Source of the DNA: Petunia secreta
Lineage: Eukaryota; Streptophyta; Magnoliopsida; Solanales; Solanaceae
Assembly (NCBI GenBank): GCA_029990175.1
Contig: JARKIP010000033.1
Coordinates: 13,437,001-13,501,000 of the forward strand
DNA: 64,000 nt
Reading direction: 5' to 3'
Below, piece by piece: positions 34,169 through 45,060 of the stretch (positions are counted from its first letter, which is position 1; each line of letters starts with the position of its first letter). Position numbers and translations under genes: made by a program. The notes below the pieces were generated by a model. It worked only from the letters and a program-made list of their open reading frames with translations. It made no database searches and was not told where the DNA came from.

Positions 34169-37100
34169 TTGCAGGCTAGAGTGAAGGAGATAAACCACAA
34201 ATGGTACATGGACAGTGATTGCTCAAGGCATATGACAGGACATAAGGAACTGTTCCTTTCACTCTCAGCCTTCCAAGGAGGAAGTGTTTCCTTCGGTAAT
34301 GGTAAGAAAGGGGAAATCATTGGAATTGGAAAGGTAGGTAGGTCTGATTCATACTGTATAGATAATGTGTTTCTAGTAGATGGGCTGAAGCATTTCTTAT
34401 TAAGCATATCTCAATTGTGTGACAAAGGTAATAATATTTTAATCCGCTATAAAGGTTCTTAATTTTCTCCTTAATATGAAGGGTAATTTCTTATCTACTG
34501 GATGCACTGTGACTAACCAAACTTCTGGAGAGATTATTTTGCAGGGAAATAGGCGTGGAAACATCTACAAAGTAGACTTGCTGACATTATCTGATGGAAG
34601 CTTGAGTTGCTTAAGTGTGGTGCAAAATGATCTCCTCCTATGGCACAAAAGACTAGGACATGCTAGTCTTTCACAATTGAACAAACTTGTGTCCAAGGAC
34701 TTGGTGATTGGTCTTCCTAACATCAAGTTTAATGATGAAAAGGTATGTGAAGCATGTGCCAGGGAGAAGCAGGTAAAATCCTCCTTCAAACCGAAAAAAT
34801 AGGTAAGTACCACACTAAACCTTCGGAACTGTTCCATAGGGATTTATGTGGTCCAATGAGAACAATGAGTCGTGGAGGTAAGAAGTATGTTATGGTATTG
34901 GTGGATGATTACTCCAGATTTACATGGACTATATTTCTTGCATCTAAAGAAGAAGCATTTAATGCATTCTCAATTTTTGCTAAGAAAGCTTAAAGAACTC
35001 TAGATAATCATATTGTTGCCATTAGGTCAGATCATGGAACTGAATTTGAAAATCATATGTTTTTCAACTTCTGTAATGAAAATGGCATTAATCATAATTT
35101 TTCTTCACCTAGAACTCCACAACAAAATGGTGTAGTGGAAAGGAAAAATAGGACTCTAGAAGAAATGGCAAGGACTATGTTAATATCTGGAAATCTTCCA
35201 CAGAACTTTTGGGCTGAGGCTATTAATACTGGTGCTACATAATAAATAGATGTATGACAAAGACTTTAATAGAAAAGACCCCAGATGAATTGCTTAAAGG
35301 AAGAAAACCAAATATTTCTCATCTTAGGGCTTTTGGTTGCAAATGTTTTATACATAACAATGGGAAAGATGCCTTAGGAAAATTTGATCCTAGAAGTGAT
35401 GAAGGAATATTTGTTGGTTATTCTTTAAATAGTAAATCTTATAGGGTGTTTAACAAGAAAACATTGAAAATTGAAGAAAGCAAGCATGTTAAATTTGATG
35501 AAACTGACAGTCTCACTCAAGAACAGGTACAGGAGGATGAAGAAATTGGAATGCTGAAAGAGTTTGAACTTAATCCACAAATGCAGATTCTGGATATGAG
35601 AAGTGAACTGCAAGGAACTGTTCCTCAGGACAGAACTGAAAAGAGTGGCACAGAAATAGGGGAACACATGTTGGTTCCACTTCACAAACTGGTAGTGCTA
35701 CTCTATCAGGAACTGTTCCTCAGCAGAGGACTTCTGACAATGGATTGACACCCAAGCCTTACAAGTATCAAAAGGTCACATCCTGTGGATCAAATAATCT
35801 TAGATAAGACTGCTGGGGTTCAAACTAGATCAGCAGTCAAGAATCACAATTTGTGTGCCTTTAGTGCTTTCTTACCTCTTGTTGAACCCAAAAATGTGAA
35901 AGAAGCACTGAAGGATGCAGATTGGATTAATGCTATGCAGGAGGAATTGAATCAATTCCAAAGGAGTCAAGTTTGGCATCTGGAACCCAAGCCAAGGAAC
36001 AGGTCCATAATTGGAACAAAATGGGTTTTCAGAAACAAACTTGATGAGGATGGCATGGTAACAAGAAATAAGGCCAGGCTAGTCGTTCAGAGATATAGTC
36101 AAGAGGAGGGCATCGACTATGATGAGACTTTTGCTCCAATTGCAAGATTGGAAGCAATAAGACTTCTTATAGCCTTTGCTACATACATGGAATTTACTCT
36201 ACATCAAATGGATGTTAAGAGTGCATTTCTGAATGGTTACTTGAAAGAAGAAGTGTATGTCAAGCAACCTCCAGGTTTTGAAAGTGAATAGTTCCCTGAA
36301 CATGTGTACAAGTTGGACAAGGCCTTGTATGGGCTCAAGCAGGCACCAAGAGCATGGTATGAAAGGCTATCAAAATTTCTACTCCAGCATGGATACAAGA
36401 GAGGTAAAATTGATAGTACATTGTTTTTGAAAGAAAAAGGTAAGCATCTCTTAATTGTTCAAATTTATGTAGATGATATAATTTTTGGTGCTACTTGTGA
36501 AAATTTAAGTAAGGAATTTGCAAACTTGATGGGGAGTGAGTTTGAGATGAGCATGATGGGTGAACTCAGTTTTTTTTTGGGTTTACAAATTAAGCAAACC
36601 TCAAATGGAACTATGATCCATCAACAAAAGTATGTTAAGGAATTACTTAAAAGATTTGATATGGATAATGCTAAGGAAATTAACACACCTATTGCCACTG
36701 CCACAAAATTGGATCTTGATGAACATGGAATATCAGTTGATCAAAAATTGTATAGGGGTATGATAGTTCTCTGCTTTATCTAACTGCTAGTAGACCTGAT
36801 ATTGTGTTCAGTGTTGGTTTGTGTGCTAGGTTTGAATCAGATCCTAAGGAATCTCATTTGAAAGCTGTTAAAAGAATATTGAGGTATCTGAAAGGAACAG
36901 GTCCCTTGGGACTTTGGTATCCAAAAGGTGGTAGTTTTAATCTTGTTGGATATACTGATGCTGACTATGCAAGTTTCCTTGTTGATAGAAAAAATACCTC
37001 AGGTATGGCATATTTTCTTGGTGAGTGTTTGGTTTCTTGGGGAACCAAGAAACAAAATTCAGTGGCACTTTCCACCGCTGAGGCTGAATATGTGGCAGCT

Positions 37101-37409
37101 GCTTCATGTTGTTCACAGTTGTTATGGATCAAACAACAATTACAGGATTTTGGTGTTGATGTAGGAACTGTTCCTATCTATTGTGATAACACTAGTGCTA
37201 TTAATATGACAAAGAATCCAGTGCATCACAAAAGGACTAAACACATTGACATAAGACATCATTTCCTAAGAGACAATTATGAAAAAGGTTTGATCACCAT
37301 AGCATTTTGTCCCACTGAAAAGCAAATTACTGACATTTTTACAAAAGCTCTAGGTAGAGATGATTTTGAAAGAAATAGATTGGAATTAGGGATGATTAAA
37401 TTCACATAA
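34169..37409 (+). pseudogene. Sirevirus Pol: protease, integrase, RT, RNase H, broken
   Basis: Copia-order polyprotein. Protease: WYMDSDCSRHMTGHKELF, with DSD where DSG is the active site. Integrase: LLWHKRLGHASLSQLNKL and CEACAREKQV (HHCC), DLCGPM, VDDYSRFTW, RSDHGTEFEN, PQQNGVVERKNRTL. RT: WVFRNKLDEDG, NKARLVVQ, YDETFAPIARLE, YVDDIIFGAT. RNase H: VSWGTKKQNSVALSTAEAEY, YCDNTSAINM, KHIDIRHHFLRD, and the frame ends at 37409. Breaks include stops at 34800, about 34991 and 36288, and frame changes near 34462, 34760, 35240, 35750 and 36780. Several stops fit CAA/CAG to TAA/TAG changes. The protease and RT sites are the easiest diagnostic points. Confidence 0.93.
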
Positions 37410-38009
37410 AATCATCAATGCTTTACTTCATAATTGGCTAGAAAATTGCACTTAAAATGAATTTTATTCAAGTCATTATGAATGATTCAGTCCAGCTTAA
37501 TACTTAAAGGTATACTCTTATGCCATATTTCTTATTTAGAGTTTCTAAAATTGAATGATGTTAACCTTATGCTCTTAGAATTTCAGATGATCAAAAATAT
37601 TGCAAATTGGAAGGACACTGAATTTTCGTGTTAAAATCAGGTATGTACTCGTTATTATTCAGTTAATTTAGAAGTACAAAGGCTATAGGTAACTTGTGAT
37701 TAGGATAAATCCCACTAAGTTTCCTAACCATATCCAAATTGCAAAAGAGTCTCATCGGAGGAACAGTTCCCACTCTGAAAAGATAACCTGGCAGCCCAAC
37801 GACTCTATTTCTCCGGGAGACTCCCAAGAGTCCATAACGGTTGCATGTTGTGCTGAGGTAAGTGTGATCGATTCCTACTTTATTTCTACTACCTAATTCA
37901 CCCTATAAATACACTCCTTCTCCCCCATTATTCGTTTACCTTGTTCATCAACTAAATTCTCAAAATTTCAAAAAGAATAGTCAATTATCTTTTAATTCGA
38001 ATTGCAAGA
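37410..38009 (+). other. Sirevirus spacer before the 3' ORF, with promoter-like end
   Basis: Non-coding. One palindromic 11-mer at 37760. A GAGGTAAGT word at about 37856 would suit a splice donor. A TATA-like box at 37904 is followed by a C/T-rich leader before the ORF start at 38010. Confidence 0.55.
37904..37911 (+). promoter_or_regulatory. TATA-like box upstream of the Sirevirus 3' ORF
   Basis: TATAAATA in ACCCTATAAATACACTCC, about 100 bp before the ATG at 38010, followed by CTTCTCCCCCATT. A separate transcript for the 3' ORF is inferred. Confidence 0.5.
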
Positions 38010-39961
38010 ATGTCTCTTTCTTCTGATAATTCTTCAACTGCACCCACTACTGAACAACCACAAAATCTCAATCCTTCTTCACCCATGGATACCACTGACC
38101 TAAACCCTGAAATTCCTGAAACAATCCCAGAAATACCTGAACCTAAAATTCAGGGGGAAGGACCAGTTCCCACGGCTGAATCAATTGCTGAGCAGGTTGA
38201 GGATTTGTCACGAGCTATGGTTCTGTATCAGTATTAGGTAAATTTCACATATCCTCTGAATGTTGTGATAGATGAGGAAGAAAAGGGAGAGGAGAAAAGG
38301 GAGAGGGGTCTGAGGCTGTTCTTGAGGGGGAAACAGTTAAGAGGTTGGAAACACCCATGCATGGGTCATCGGGGTCTCCAGAGGCTGCTTTTAGAGCACC
38401 CATGGAGGATGTTATAGATGTTGATGAAGCTATAAGTGATAGTGATAGGCCTTTGGTGGATTTGATCAACATTAGAAGTCTGAAAAGAAAATTAGCTAGA
38501 AAGGGACCCATTAATGACCATGTGACTGCTGAAATTGCTGCTAAGTTAAAGAAAATTGGGGACAGTTATAAGCCAGGAAATAAGAAGAAAGTTGAAAGTT
38601 CCTCCAAGGCAAAAGGACCTGTTCCTTCTGCCTCAACCCCTGCTTCTGGGGTCAGGAGGACAAGAAGTGCTGCTAAAGCTGCTGATGAACAATTAGCTGC
38701 TGCTTTAGAAAGGAGCAGAAAAGGGAAAGGAAAACAGGTTGTTGAAGAGGAAGAAGTGGAGGATATTGAATTTGATGATGTTGGTGATGATGATGAGATG
38801 GCAGATGCTAAGGGAGTTGTGCCTCAGTCAAAGAAAAGAAAAGTTGTTCAAAGAAGGGTAACAAGAAGTTCTGTTAAAGCTGCAGAAAAATCTGCTAAGA
38901 GGCCCAGGTCCTCTAAAAGAGTTGTTGTAACTGAAAGTTCTGCTAGTGACAGTGATGAGTCTTTTGCTGGAGATGAAAGTGACAGTGAAGCTGAGGGAGA
39001 TGAGACTGTACACTGTGTTCATGATGACATGTTTACCAGGAAAGTGTTAAAGGGTAGAGTATTGTCTGATGTGCAAGAAGAAGGGATGCTATGGTTGCTG
39101 CAAAAACTGCATGCTCAGGGATGGAGGGACATAGTCCTTCAGATCTCTGGCAGGTGAGCAAAGGGGTTGGTGCAAGAGTTCTACAAGAACTGTTCTATCA
39201 AAGATGACAGGATTACTACCTCCGTTAATGAAAATGTGATAATGTTTGATACCAGGGAACTTGGTGAGCTGTTGGGTATTCCTTTTACTGGGTATGACAG
39301 CTATGTCAAGAAGGTCTGGCCTGACTTGACAAACTTGCCAACTGATTTGGAAATCACTAGGAAGTTTGCTGAGAATGAAGGAGAAGAAAAACCCAGGGCT
39401 GTGCAGAAAAGTGAGATGCACCCACAGCATCAAGTACTGTTTGAATTTGTGAACAAAATTGTGATGCCAAGGCAGGAAAAAAGAGGAATTGCCAGTTTCA
39501 TGGACCTGGTCCTTATGGAACTGTTGGACACTGAAAAGCAGATCAACTGGCACAGTTTTATGATCCACCTGATAAAAAGGGTGATAGCTGGGAAGAGAAA
39601 GCATTCCTTGCCGTTTGGGTTCATCTTAACTGATGTGTTTGCAAAATTAAAGATTCCCTTAGAAGGGGTAGTGAAGGCTACTAAGAAGGAAAAATTTGGA
39701 TGTGCTACACTGATTAGTTGTGATTTGCCTGTTCAGGCTGATCCTCCACAGGCTGGTGTTGGGAGGCAGCCATTGAACAATAAAGTGAGGGCACTTAGGC
39801 AACAGGTTGCTATTCAGGCTGCTGAAATAGCAAGGTTGGAAGAGGAGAAGAATTACTGGAAGGCAGAGGCCACAAAGGAAAAGGAGACCAATGGGGGAAT
39901 GCTCAAGCAGATGTTTGAGTTGCTTAACAAGTCTCAGGGACCTGGTCCTTCCACATCCTGA
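38010..39961 (+). pseudogene. Sirevirus 3' (env-position) ORF, 'putative plant transposon protein'-like, broken
   Basis: Start MSLSSDNSSTAPTTEQPQ at 38010. The Pro/Glu-rich first frame stops at 38235. From 38345 a second frame holds a basic/acidic region (KKRKVVQRRVTRSSVK as a nuclear-localisation-like patch, then DSDESFAGDESDSEAEGDE) and a conserved-looking domain beginning KVLKGRVLSDVQEEGMLWLL. It passes a TGA at 39155 (possible CGA to TGA) and continues LVQEFYKNCSIKDDRI, FDTRELGELLGIPFTGYD, EMHPQHQVLFEFVNK, ASFMDLVLMELL and LPFGFILTDVFA. A coiled-coil-like C-terminus (EIARLEEEKNYWKAEA) ends at 39961. The EFY...FD..ELGELLGIP pattern resembles PF20167-type proteins. No signal peptide or membrane span is seen, so it is not a conventional envelope protein. 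Confidence 0.75.
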
Positions 39962-40397
39962 CCACCTTAGCCTTTAGCCATCTTTTGTCTAGTGGGATTT
40001 AGCCTAGTTTAGTGCCTTAATATTTTCCTTCTTTAGTCTTTGAATAATTCTGTAGTACTTGCTAGTATCCCCTGATTTCATCTTTTGATTTAATGAATTG
40101 TCTTTGATGGCTAATATAATTGTCTTGCAGTTGCTTTAATATGATTTATGTTTGCATTTTGAGTTGCCTCAATGGCCATGTGCTGATTAGTTCTAACACT
40201 TGAGTTATATTTTTTATGCAACCTTTTCAATGATGCCAAAAAGGGGAAGAGTAAGTCTTGATTTTGCATGAAGTTATACCTAATTAAAAATTTGTTCCTT
40301 AATGATAAACTCTCCACTGATTGATTGTCTTTTTGATCTTAAGTTGTACTTCAGGAGATTAAGGATATGCAGCTGTGCTTATGAATTTGTCATCATC
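39962..40397 (+). other. Sirevirus 3' untranslated region
   Basis: T-rich non-coding sequence between the 3' ORF and the polypurine tract; GATGCCAAAAAGGGGAAGAG at 40232-40251 is a second purine-rich tract. Confidence 0.55.
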
Positions 40398-40411
40398 AAA
40401 AAGGGGGAAAT
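40398..40411 (+). other. Polypurine tract of the Sirevirus element
   Basis: AAAAAGGGGGAAAT immediately before TGTTAGC of the 3' LTR. Confidence 0.9.
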
Positions 40412-41258
40412 TGTTAGCTTGGATAAGCTTGGAGTTTTGACAGATGATTGAGGAACGGATTCAAAGGACCTGTTCCTTTGAATCACTGCAACAAAGGATA
40501 GAGGATAGAAGATCCGGATTCTAAAGAGTAGAATCATGCAAAATCGTTTAAGTTGAGATATTATTAATTATCCTAATACTAATATTTATCTTGATAATTA
40601 TACAGGTCTAAACGGATACGAAAAGATTGCATAAACAAAGGATAGAGGATAGAGGATAGAAGATCCGGATTCTAAAGAGTAGAATCCAATTAGGACTCAA
40701 ACTCAAGGGAGCTTTGGAGTTCTAATTGCTCAAGACTTCTTGGCTGTTGGAGCTATAAAACGTGGAGCATATCAGCCATAGAAGTGTGCACAAATACAGA
40801 GAGCATCGAGCGAAAGCTTAAAAGAGTCATTAGCTTATTTGTGTAATCAGTTAGCTACAGTAGAACTAAGTTAGAACCTGTTCCTTAGATTGAATCTTGT
40901 AAAAGTTCAAGTCTTAGTTCAACTGTAGTAAGCAATAATCGAGTTGTAAACTTTCTGGTTCAAGTCGTGGACTTGACACAACTTCACTGATCGTGAGAAA
41001 GATCACTAAAGGATTAGAGTTAGTCCTAGGTTAGTAAGAGTGAGTCTTGTAACCAAGTGGGTCTTTTTACATAGTGAAGTTGAAATCCTACTTGAGAAGT
41101 AGGTCGTGGTTTTTTTATCCCGAGTCAAGGGGTTTTTCCACGCTAATATCTGGTGTTCAATTACTTATAGTTTTAATTCCGCATATCGTATAGTAAAGGA
41201 ACACATTTTAAGGAACTAGTCCTTAAAACAGTAAAGTGGTGTATCGTGGGAAATAACA
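40412..41258 (+). repeat. 3' LTR of the Sirevirus element
   Basis: 847 bp ending AAATAACA. It is longer than the 5' LTR mainly because of a 46-nt segment (40490-40535) that duplicates sequence found about 145 bp downstream in the same LTR, plus a 5-nt and an ~8-nt indel. Confidence 0.92.
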
Positions 41259-41263
41259 ATGTC
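41259..41263. repeat. Right target-site duplication of the Sirevirus element (ATGTC)
   Basis: Perfect match to 31415-31419; the Ogre-2 interior resumes after it. Confidence 0.95.
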
Positions 41264-44200
41264 TAATATATTTGCTTTATTATATCTGTTTGTTTGGTTT
41301 GCCATAGAAAGCATATATTACACTTTATTTGTGCATAAAGTCCGCATTCCGTTCATATTTTCTCTCTCATGGAAACTTGTCAATTCTCTTTCACCTCGTC
41401 GATGTCATCACGGGGCACCCATTGACGGGTAGTTACACAGGAAGGGCATTGCCCTTACCTCACTCTCTGAAATTTCTTTCATGTCACCAAAAGTTAGTTC
41501 GGGATATGGATACTTTGCCTGGTTTTGTCATAGCCAGTTCTACTGGTTTATGAGGCCAGGTTTATCTCTCATAGGTCGAGTCGGCCTCAACCGTTAGCCC
41601 ACTCTTAGAAGGAGATTAGCACATGCATGCGTATACACCTTAGTTTGGACCCGGTCGTTGGTACCGTTTCCAGGAATTAAGAAACCGTCCTTTTGTCGGC
41701 GGGTACTTGTAACCCAACGACGTTGCATTTTATTTGGTACATAGACGGATCCACCTTGATTTTCCTTTTCCAAATTTGGGAGTTGCCTCACTGTTCTTTT
41801 TGCTTGCAGGAAGATAGCAGGTTGTTCAATAAGGTAATGTTCACAGTTTTTTGCCAATACACTCGATGCAGTTGAAAATTAGTAGTTGACAGATCCGATC
41901 CGGTAGGGAGCAAACAGTTGGCATTTTAGCATTTTTAGACTGGTTTATTGTACATTATTTATTTTAAAGACGTGTATTGCCAAAGTGGTGTGGTTGTTGC
42001 CGGATTTCTATTCAAGGCGTTGTATTGTTGGAGATATTTTAATAAAAAGCGGTCATTTAAGGTTTTATTATTTCTTGTAACGTTATCTCCAAAATTACAC
42101 ATTGGCAATGGTTTGGATCAATTTATTACCGGCACATTGGTTTGCAACTTGATGATTAGGCTTACCTCTGGCACAAAGAGGCAACTTACAGGGTAGAACG
42201 TGTTTGCATATTTATTTACGCTCAACTACTTGTGATTGTCACATGTTAATTGCTTGCTTTGCTTTATTTGGTCAAAATGCGTTAAATACTAGGTGTTATT
42301 TGCTTGTATGCAATCTTAGGAGTGACATGCAAACTAACGTAGTTACCCTTTGAGGTTTCTTTTGTTTTGTATTTCTCTAGCAAATATTGGATTTATGAAG
42401 TGGCTGACCATTCACCACGCAAGAGATTCAAGATCTGATTGATGGTAGATGCTCTAGCTCGTGGACGATGCAGCACCAGAAGCTAATGGTAATTTTTGAA
42501 AAGAACTTGGCGATTGAACTTAGTAGCATTGTTTCCAATTTTAATTCAGATTGAGGCCCTAAATTGCATTGTACTTTAAAGCTTATGAAAGTTAAAATAA
42601 AATGCATCGCGTTCTTATTATATTTTGTATTTATTTCAATAATATTTGTTTCTGTTTCAAAATTAAAAAGTAAACCTGCCAAAACTTTGCTTGTGACTTT
42701 ACTGAAACAACTGAACAATTTGAGAATGATGCGCTGAAAGTTACCTTCTATGTTCTTGGATATCGCACTATTGTTAGAACTTCAACTGGGGCAGCCTTTA
42801 TTTACTGGTATATGGCGTTAAAGCAGTGTTATTTGAATGAAAGGAATTTCTTTTTTTTAAGAATCGCCCAAGAAGATGATTGGAAAAATGCAGAATGCGT
42901 AAAGAGTTGTTAATGCTTGCTGATAAGACACAGTTCATAGGAAATTTTATCAGAATATAATTATCAATGCATTCAAGTTCAGGGACTTTTAAACCGGGGC
43001 AGTTTGCATTGAATAAGATTTTCCTAGCCGAGAAGAAGCAAGGCACAAAATTGGCAAGGTCCTGATGTGGATATTATCTGGAGGACCATTGATTTCTTGC
43101 AGAAATGGATGCAGAACTAGGCACGGTCTGATTCTCAACGAGGGATATGTAGGCGCTCTCATCGAACTCGACTCTATAATATCAAATTTTCAGTTTCCCT
43201 TGAAGTAAGCAACTGGGGCAAATTTTGCTAGGCAAGTTGAAGATTTAAATGATTATAACTTGGGCAGAATTTTGCAAGAAGCAACATTGATTATCAAAAG
43301 ATGAATTTGCAAGATCTCTAGAATTGGCTAAGTGAACAGCGCAAAGTCTAAGACAAAGGACGTTCAATTATTTTTAAGATATGTTACAAGTTTAAGTCAA
43401 GACAAAAAATTTCAAAATGTATCTTTCATTTCATTTGCATGCTTGCTTTACTTGCTATATTGCATTAAATTATTTTACATTGCCTCTATTTTTCAAAATA
43501 TATAGCCATTAAGTTCATGAGCCAAGTTTCTGAACATGATCCGCAAATCCAAGTTCAATGAAGATGAGGAAGCAACAGCAAGATCAAGATCAAGATCAAG
43601 ATCAAGTCAGCACAAATCAAATGCTCTCCTCTCCCTCCCAAAAATTAGCAATTTTTCTTTGAGAGCAGGAACATGAAGACCCGCATCAGAAGATAAAACA
43701 TCTTAGCAAGAGAATCTCGAGGATTGTCATCGCTTGGATTGCAATGATATTTGGGATAAAGCTTGATGCTTTCCCACTTTGCTGAAAGGCGGCATTTCTA
43801 TTTTCTATAACTTTTGCAAATTGTTAAGCATAACTGATACATTTCTCTTTCGCCGTATGAGAATACTTACTAAAGTTCTGTTTTATGACTTACAGATATT
43901 GCCAAATATGGGAGGTTCACTTTGCATTATAGCCAAGACCATTCCTTCGTAGAAAGATTCGGAGATATAAGCTTATCTGATAATGGGACAACTTTGGATG
44001 GGTTCCTACCTTCTGGTTGGAGCACAACTCAAGATTGCATTGAAAACAACCTTTTCATGATTTAAAGCATTATGCTTTATCATGGTTTATTGCCGAACGA
44101 GGGTATTTCTATTTCCTTTAATCCCTGCAAATTATCAAACATATCTGTTTCATTCATTTTCCTTTCACCTTATGAGAATGCTTACTAAATTTTATTTTAT

Positions 44201-44275
44201 GATTTGCAGATATTGCTAAGTTTTAACAACTACTTGTTTTAATGAGTTTTGTTTCTTTTGCTTTACCTTATGGTT
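41264..44275 (+). other. Ogre-2 interior, non-coding
   Basis: No ORF or family recognised on either strand; RT, protease, zinc-knuckle and ORF1 wording were looked for and not found. A weak copy of the conserved Ogre motif (GGGATATGTAGGCG) is at about 43143-43156. From about 43700 the sequence begins imperfect long duplications (CTTATGAGAATGCTTACTAAA and ATTGCAGATATTGC-type words at about 43855-43915 and 44172-44220) that continue to about 45330. Confidence 0.5.
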
Positions 44276-44405
44276 TAGGCTCGTTCGCCTTACAAATGAC
44301 CATTTAGGCTCATTTCCCATATAAATGAACGTTTTAGGCTCGTTCGCCTTATAAATGAACATTTTTAGGCCCGTTCGCCTTATAAATGAACAATCTGGGC
44401 TCATC
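44276..44405 (+). repeat. ~32-bp tandem array in the Ogre-2 3' UTR (4 copies)
   Basis: Units of the form GGCTCGTTCGCCTTATAAATG followed by AACATTTTA, with variants at about 44277, 44310, 44338 and 44370. Confidence 0.85.
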
Positions 44406-44614
44406 TAGGATATGCAGGTTTCCAAGTTGCGCTAGAATGTTGCATGCTTCGTGACCCGATGCCTCATTGCTTTATCAAGTGATTGGAGCACAATTCAAGA
44501 TTGCATTGCAAACTACCTCTTCATGATTTAAAATATCGCCAATCTTGGGGGTTCACTTTGCTTTGTAGCCAACACCCTTTCTTTATAGAGGAGTTCCAGG
44601 AGATAAGTATATTT

Positions 44615-45060
44615 ATGTGTGTCACTCTTTCGATAGGCGTTTTTGTGTGTCACTGTTTCGATAGGCGTATTTATGTGTCACACTTTCGATAGGCGTATTT
44701 GTATGTCACACATTCGATAGGCCTTTTTTTGCGTCACGCTTCGATAGGCGTATTTATATGTCACGCTTTCGATAGGCATTTTTGTGTGTCACACTTTCGA
44801 TAGGCGTATTTATGTGTCACGTTTCCATAGACGTATTTGTGTTTCACGCTTTCGATATGCGTTTTTGTGTGTCACGCTTTCAATAGGCGTATTTATGTGT
44901 CACGCTTTCGATGGGCGTATTTGTGTGTTCGATAGGCGTATTTATGTGCCACACTTTCGATAGGCATATTTGTGTCACGCTTTCGTTAAGCGTATTTATG
45001 TATTCACGCTTTCGATAGGCATATTTGAATGCCTCTAAAGTGTAATTTTTATGGCCTCGA
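44615..45060 (+). repeat. ~30-bp tandem array in the Ogre-2 3' UTR (about 15 copies)
   Basis: Repeated unit TTTCGATAGGCGTATTTATG plus TGTCACGC, with alternating TTTTTGTG or ATTTATG variants giving a partial ~60-bp higher-order period. Confidence 0.9.

Larger units (their letters stand above)
31469..41222. repeat. Dispersed palindromic 11-mer GGAMCWGKTCC, 19 exact copies
   Basis: Exact copies start at 31469, 32179, 33002, 33200, 33547, 33965, 34246, 34825, 35614, 35709, 35996, 36894, 37164, 37760, 38160, 38615, 39502, 39938 and 40466; one-mismatch copies start at 31841, 40874 and 41212. The pattern equals its own reverse complement. By composition-free chance about 0.02 copies are expected in 9.8 kb. 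Copies lie in the LTRs, gag, pol, the 3' ORF and spacers. Confidence 0.9.
31420..41258 (+). mobile_element. Complete Sirevirus-lineage Ty1/copia retrotransposon
   Basis: 9839 bp with LTRs 31420-32225 and 40412-41258, a perfect ATGTC duplication, an initiator-tRNA-Met primer site (TGGTATCAGAG) 2 nt after the 5' LTR and AAAAAGGGGGAAAT before the 3' LTR. Gag (UBN2-like with two zinc knuckles), pol in copia order (protease, integrase, RT, RNase H) and a long 3' region with an additional ORF identify the Sirevirus lineage. The LTRs differ by only about 8 substitutions plus indels (roughly 1%), so this is among the youngest insertions. All three ORFs nonetheless contain stops or frameshifts. The element is peppered with the palindromic 11-mer GGAMCWGKTCC. 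Confidence 0.93.

Noticed and set aside
44615..45060. Regular short repeats resembling a CRISPR array
   Set aside because: Units are contiguous and drift along their whole length, with no conserved-repeat/unique-spacer alternation, and the DNA is plant nuclear.
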